The position numbers and the translations under genes were made by a program. Below are positions 5,755 to 7,692 of a stretch of DNA of 7,692 bases, one piece after another. The notes below the pieces were generated by a model. The model was not told the DNA's origin. It saw nothing but the letters and a program-made list of their open reading frames with translations, and searched no databases. The stretch spans positions 1 through 7,692 of the forward strand of contig CABVBB010000085.1 in the NCBI GenBank assembly GCA_902496505.1, given 5' to 3'. The stretch's first letter is position 1, and every line of letters begins with the position of its first letter. The DNA comes from an uncultured Peptococcaceae bacterium (GTDB lineage Bacteria > Bacillota > Peptococcia > Peptococcales > Peptococcaceae).

Positions 5755-6050
5755 TATTCAAGAGTGTCCTGCGTCTCTTCGCTGCCGATCTTTCTTGTCC
5801 GCAGCTTATTGCTGCGCGGAAATTCCCGCTTCTCCAGCGTCTTCAGGACCTTCTTGAGTTTTTCCAGCGACAGGTCGGGATATTGCGCCGCTATAAAACC
5901 TTTTTCCGTCACCAGATAGGTGTCTGGGGCGGTCTTGATAGTGGTGATGGAGCGGTCGCCTTTAAAGGTGAGCACCTCTAGGCCTTGTCCGGGCTGGGCG
6001 CTTTTCATCTGCCGAATGACTGCGGCTACGAAATCGTCACAATTGATCAT
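5754..6050 (-). CDS. Small protein of unknown function (98 aa)
   Basis: I do not recognise this family. The protein reads MINCDDFVAAVIRQMKSAQP at its start, an amphipathic helix. A strand-rich middle follows (LEVLTFKGDRSITTIK, then TYLVTEKGFIAAQY), then a Lys/Leu-rich helix (LSLEKLKKVLKTLEK, about 61-74) and a basic-to-acidic tail. There is no signal peptide or membrane segment, so it is probably cytoplasmic. ATG 6050 has AAAGGA (6062-6057) with 6-base spacing. An in-frame ATG at 6101 would add 17 residues, but it overlaps the -10 box of the likely promoter and has no ribosome binding site. Balanced composition, a good ribosome binding site and a promoter support a real gene. It is transcribed divergently from the acetyltransferase and lies upstream of the metallo-hydrolase operon in the same direction, 273 bases away. 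Confidence 0.75.
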   Translation of the reverse strand: MINCDDFVAAVIRQMKSAQPGQGLEVLTFKGDRSITTIKTAPDTYLVTEKGFIAAQYPDLSLEKLKKVLKTLEKREFPRSNKLRTRKIGSEETQDTLE

Positions 6051-6099
6051 AAGCGTTCCTTTCTGCGCGCCGTTGGCCAACGCGCGGAGGGTATCTCTC

Positions 6100-6128
6100 A
6101 TTTTAGCATATAAATATCGTCAGATAAA
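6100..6128 (-). promoter_or_regulatory. Promoter of the 98-aa gene
   Basis: On the minus strand the -10 box TAAAAT (6105 to 6100, 5 of 6 matches) is preceded by TGC, giving an extended -10. A weak -35, TTTATC (6128 to 6123), lies 17 bases upstream. Transcription would start near 6093, which leaves a leader of about 40 bases to ATG 6050 and argues against the ATG at 6101. Confidence 0.55.
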
Positions 6129-6158
6129 AGAAATTCAGTCACTTTTTTGCAAATAAGT

Positions 6159-6187
6159 TTGACCGCGCCTGCTTTACAAGGTATTAT
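6159..6187 (+). promoter_or_regulatory. Promoter of the GNAT acetyltransferase gene
   Basis: TTGACC (6159-6164) and TATTAT (6182-6187) each match the consensus at 5 of 6 positions, with a 17-base spacer. Transcription would start near 6194. It is divergent from the promoter at 6100-6128, and the two -35 boxes are only about 30 bases apart. Confidence 0.75.
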
Positions 6188-6229
6188 ATAAGCATAAGGA
6201 TAGGGTCATTTTAACAGGAGGTATGGTTT

Positions 6230-6799
6230 ATGTATACAGGCAGAAAGATTCTACTGGAACAACCCACCGTAGAAGATGCAGCTATTCTCCAGAAATGGTA
6301 TTTAAATAAAGCGTTCCGTCATTGGTACGACAGCTATGTCAGTGTATCTTTGGATATGATCCAGGAGGAGATCAGAAACGGCAGGAGCATCACTGATCCC
6401 AGCGCCACCAGAGTGGACTTCCTTGTCCGCAACAAGCGCAACAACGAACCCATCGGCGTCGCCTCCATCAAGGATATCGACCGGCAGAACGGTCATGCGG
6501 AGATCGCGCTGGGCATTGCCGATCCCGATAAGCGGCTGGCTGGCTTTGGCGTGGATCTGATGATCGTGCTCTGCGATATCGTGTTCTACGAATTCGGCTT
6601 TGAAAAATGCTACACCAAGGTCAACGATGACAATGATCTGGGGCTGCGCTCAGCGCTGTCTTTCGGCTTCATCGGCGAAGGCAAGCTGCGCAGACATATT
6701 TTTGCAGACGGACAGTATGTGGATCAGTGGATCTTGGGCATACTGAGGGACGAATACGAAAAACTGGACATCGTGCCCCGCTGGAAAAGCCGCAAATAA
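6230..6799 (+). CDS. GNAT family N-acetyltransferase (RimJ/RimL type)
   Basis: The protein has 189 residues, typical for this group. It should transfer an acetyl group from acetyl-CoA to an amine; the acceptor cannot be told from sequence. The order of elements fits Acetyltransf_3: an N-terminal LLEQPTVEDAAILQKW helix, the strand PIGVASIKDID (75-84), the strand HAEIALGIADPD (89-100), the acetyl-CoA-binding loop KRLAGFG (101-107, the Arg-x-x-Gly-x-Gly motif), FEKCYTKVNDDNDLGLRSALSFGFIGEG (124-151) with the conserved Asn and GF, and the late strand DQWILGIL (165-172). ATG 6230 follows AGGAGG (6216-6221) with 8-base spacing. The gene has its own promoter and terminator and so is probably monocistronic. 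Ribosomal-protein, peptide or antibiotic acetylation are all possible in this family. Confidence 0.9.
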   Translation: MYTGRKILLEQPTVEDAAILQKWYLNKAFRHWYDSYVSVSLDMIQEEIRNGRSITDPSATRVDFLVRNKRNNEPIGVASIKDIDRQNGHAEIALGIADPDKRLAGFGVDLMIVLCDIVFYEFGFEKCYTKVNDDNDLGLRSALSFGFIGEGKLRRHIFADGQYVDQWILGILRDEYEKLDIVPRWKSRK

Positions 6800-6800
6800 T

Positions 6801-6853
6801 AAAGGCGCCGGAGCCTTGCGTACACTTAAAGCTGCGCGGCCCGGCGCTTTTTT
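6801..6853 (+). terminator. Intrinsic terminator of the acetyltransferase gene
   Basis: GCGCCGG (6805-6811) pairs with CCGGCGC (6841-6847), followed by six T (6848-6853) that can pair partly with the A-run at 6801-6803. An inner GCC...GCG / CGC...GGC stem shortens the loop. It begins one base after the stop codon. Confidence 0.85.
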
Positions 6854-6888
6854 GACCCATTAGACTGGACGAGAAAAGGAGAAGACAT

Positions 6889-7692
6889 ATGGCTCTAAGC
6901 AAAGCGACCAAGGCGCTGTTACGATTGTTATCCAAACCCGACATCCAGGTCAAAAAAAATTATCAGTTCGACCGCAAGGTGGTGAATGCGGCCAATTATC
7001 ACCGCATCAAGCATCCCTACGAGACCATGGATGTGGAGATCGCCGGCGAGCATGGCAAGATCCCGCTGCGGTTTTTCTTCCCTGACGCGGTGGATGGGCG
7101 CTATCCCATCTTGCTCTTTTTCCACGGCGGCGGCTGGGTGCTGGGGAGCATCGACAGCTACAACCGCACCTGCGCGCAGATGGCCAAATTGACCCGCCAT
7201 CAGGTGATCTCGGTAGATTACCGCCTGGCGCCGGAGCATCCCTTTCCGGCAGCGGTGGAGGATTGCTACGCGGCGGCGCAGATGGTCATGGCCAACGCCG
7301 GGCTTTTGGGCGCCAGTGCTGATCAGGTCACGCTGATCGGCGATTCCGCAGGCGGCAATCTGGCCGCGGCTGTCTCGCTCATGATGCGCGACCGCGGCGA
7401 ATATCTGCCTCGGCAGCAGATCCTCATTTATCCCGCCACCTACAACGACCACAGCGAAAATTCTCCCTTTGCTTCTATCCGGGAGAACGGCACCGACTAT
7501 ATCCTCACCGCCAAGCGGGTGCGGGACTATCTGGAGCTTTATTCCGCTGGACGGGCGGAAAATCTGGCCAGTCCCTATTTCGCGCCGCTGGTGGCGGACG
7601 ATCTCAAGTGCCAGCCCCGCACGCTGGTCATCACCGCGGAATTCGATCCCCTGCGCGACGAGGGCGAAGCCTACGCTGCCCGGCTCCGGGAG
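6889..7692 (+). CDS. Alpha/beta hydrolase, hormone-sensitive-lipase family (partial, 3' end missing)
   Basis: 268 codons are visible, and the frame is open to the right edge. The family marks are the oxyanion-hole motif HGGGW (79-83), VDYRLAPEHPFPAA (109-122), the nucleophile motif GDSAGG (151-156, Ser153), and EFDPLRDEG (251-259) with the likely catalytic Asp253. The catalytic His should lie about 30 residues beyond the window. The enzyme probably hydrolyses short-chain carboxylic esters in the cytoplasm, as no signal peptide is seen; the natural substrate is unknown. ATG 6889 follows AGGAG (6877-6881) with 7-base spacing. The gene comes 35 bases after the acetyltransferase terminator, and I see no convincing promoter in that gap, so it may depend on read-through or on a weak promoter. 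It is G+C-rich with a codon style like that of the helicase and lipoprotein genes. Confidence 0.92.
   Translation, partial: MALSKATKALLRLLSKPDIQVKKNYQFDRKVVNAANYHRIKHPYETMDVEIAGEHGKIPLRFFFPDAVDGRYPILLFFHGGGWVLGSIDSYNRTCAQMAKLTRHQVISVDYRLAPEHPFPAAVEDCYAAAQMVMANAGLLGASADQVTLIGDSAGGNLAAAVSLMMRDRGEYLPRQQILIYPATYNDHSENSPFASIRENGTDYILTAKRVRDYLELYSAGRAENLASPYFAPLVADDLKCQPRTLVITAEFDPLRDEGEAYAARLRE

Noticed and set aside
5754..6101. Longer form of the small gene starting at ATG 6101
   Set aside because: That ATG overlaps the -10 box of the likely promoter and has no ribosome binding site; ATG 6050 has AAAGGA at good spacing.
6928..7452. Minus-strand ORF (174 aa) opposite the alpha/beta hydrolase
   Set aside because: The plus strand encodes intact HGGGW and GDSAGG motifs, so this is a complementary-strand shadow.
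1..7692. CRISPR array, tRNA, rRNA or insertion-sequence transposase
   Set aside because: I found no regularly spaced repeats, cloverleaf-like sequence, rRNA-like segment or transposase motif anywhere in the window.

Overview
The window looks like chromosomal DNA of a Firmicutes-type bacterium. Strong AGGAGG-like ribosome binding sites, classical intrinsic terminators, near-consensus sigma-70-type promoters and mixed base composition support this. The protein style would suit a Negativicutes genome, but that is an impression from the sequence, not a database result. I see no tRNA, rRNA, CRISPR array, transposase or phage gene.

Layout from left to right. Bases 1-161 hold the hydrophobic C-terminal end of a membrane protein, followed by an inverted repeat (176-207). 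An extended -10 promoter (about 241-249) then drives a 515-residue lipoprotein with a propeller-like C-terminal half (277-1824), closed by a strong terminator (1848-1883). Next is a self-contained, more A+T-rich unit: two 33-bp-spaced direct repeats, a good promoter (1958-1986), an AAA_14/DUF4143 ATPase (2016-3311) and a 19-bp perfect-stem terminator (3313-3358). That terminator is shared with the convergent operon on the minus strand.

The minus-strand operon, in transcription order, is a metallo-beta-lactamase-fold hydrolase related to RNase Z (5480 down to 4674) and a DEAD-box-type RNA helicase with a DEVD motif II and a Lys/Ala/Pro-rich tail (4660 down to 3368). The helicase ribosome binding site overlaps the stop codon of the hydrolase gene, so the two are probably translated together. 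A joint role in RNA handling is possible but not shown. Upstream of them is a non-coding stretch (5496-5753) with a 98-bp element bounded by 18-bp inverted repeats and, separately, a GC-rich hairpin. A small unknown gene (98 aa, 6050 down to 5754) follows.

The small gene and a GNAT acetyltransferase gene (6230-6799, plus strand) are divergently transcribed from two recognisable promoters in the 179-bp gap between them. After the acetyltransferase terminator, a hormone-sensitive-lipase-family alpha/beta hydrolase starts at 6889 and runs off the right edge before its catalytic His.

Most genes are ordinary accessory or housekeeping types. The parts that merit a second look are the 98-bp palindromic element, the repeat-preceded ATPase unit, the RNase Z-like protein that seems to lack one usual metal ligand, and the small unknown gene. 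I did not find a convincing new multi-gene system.
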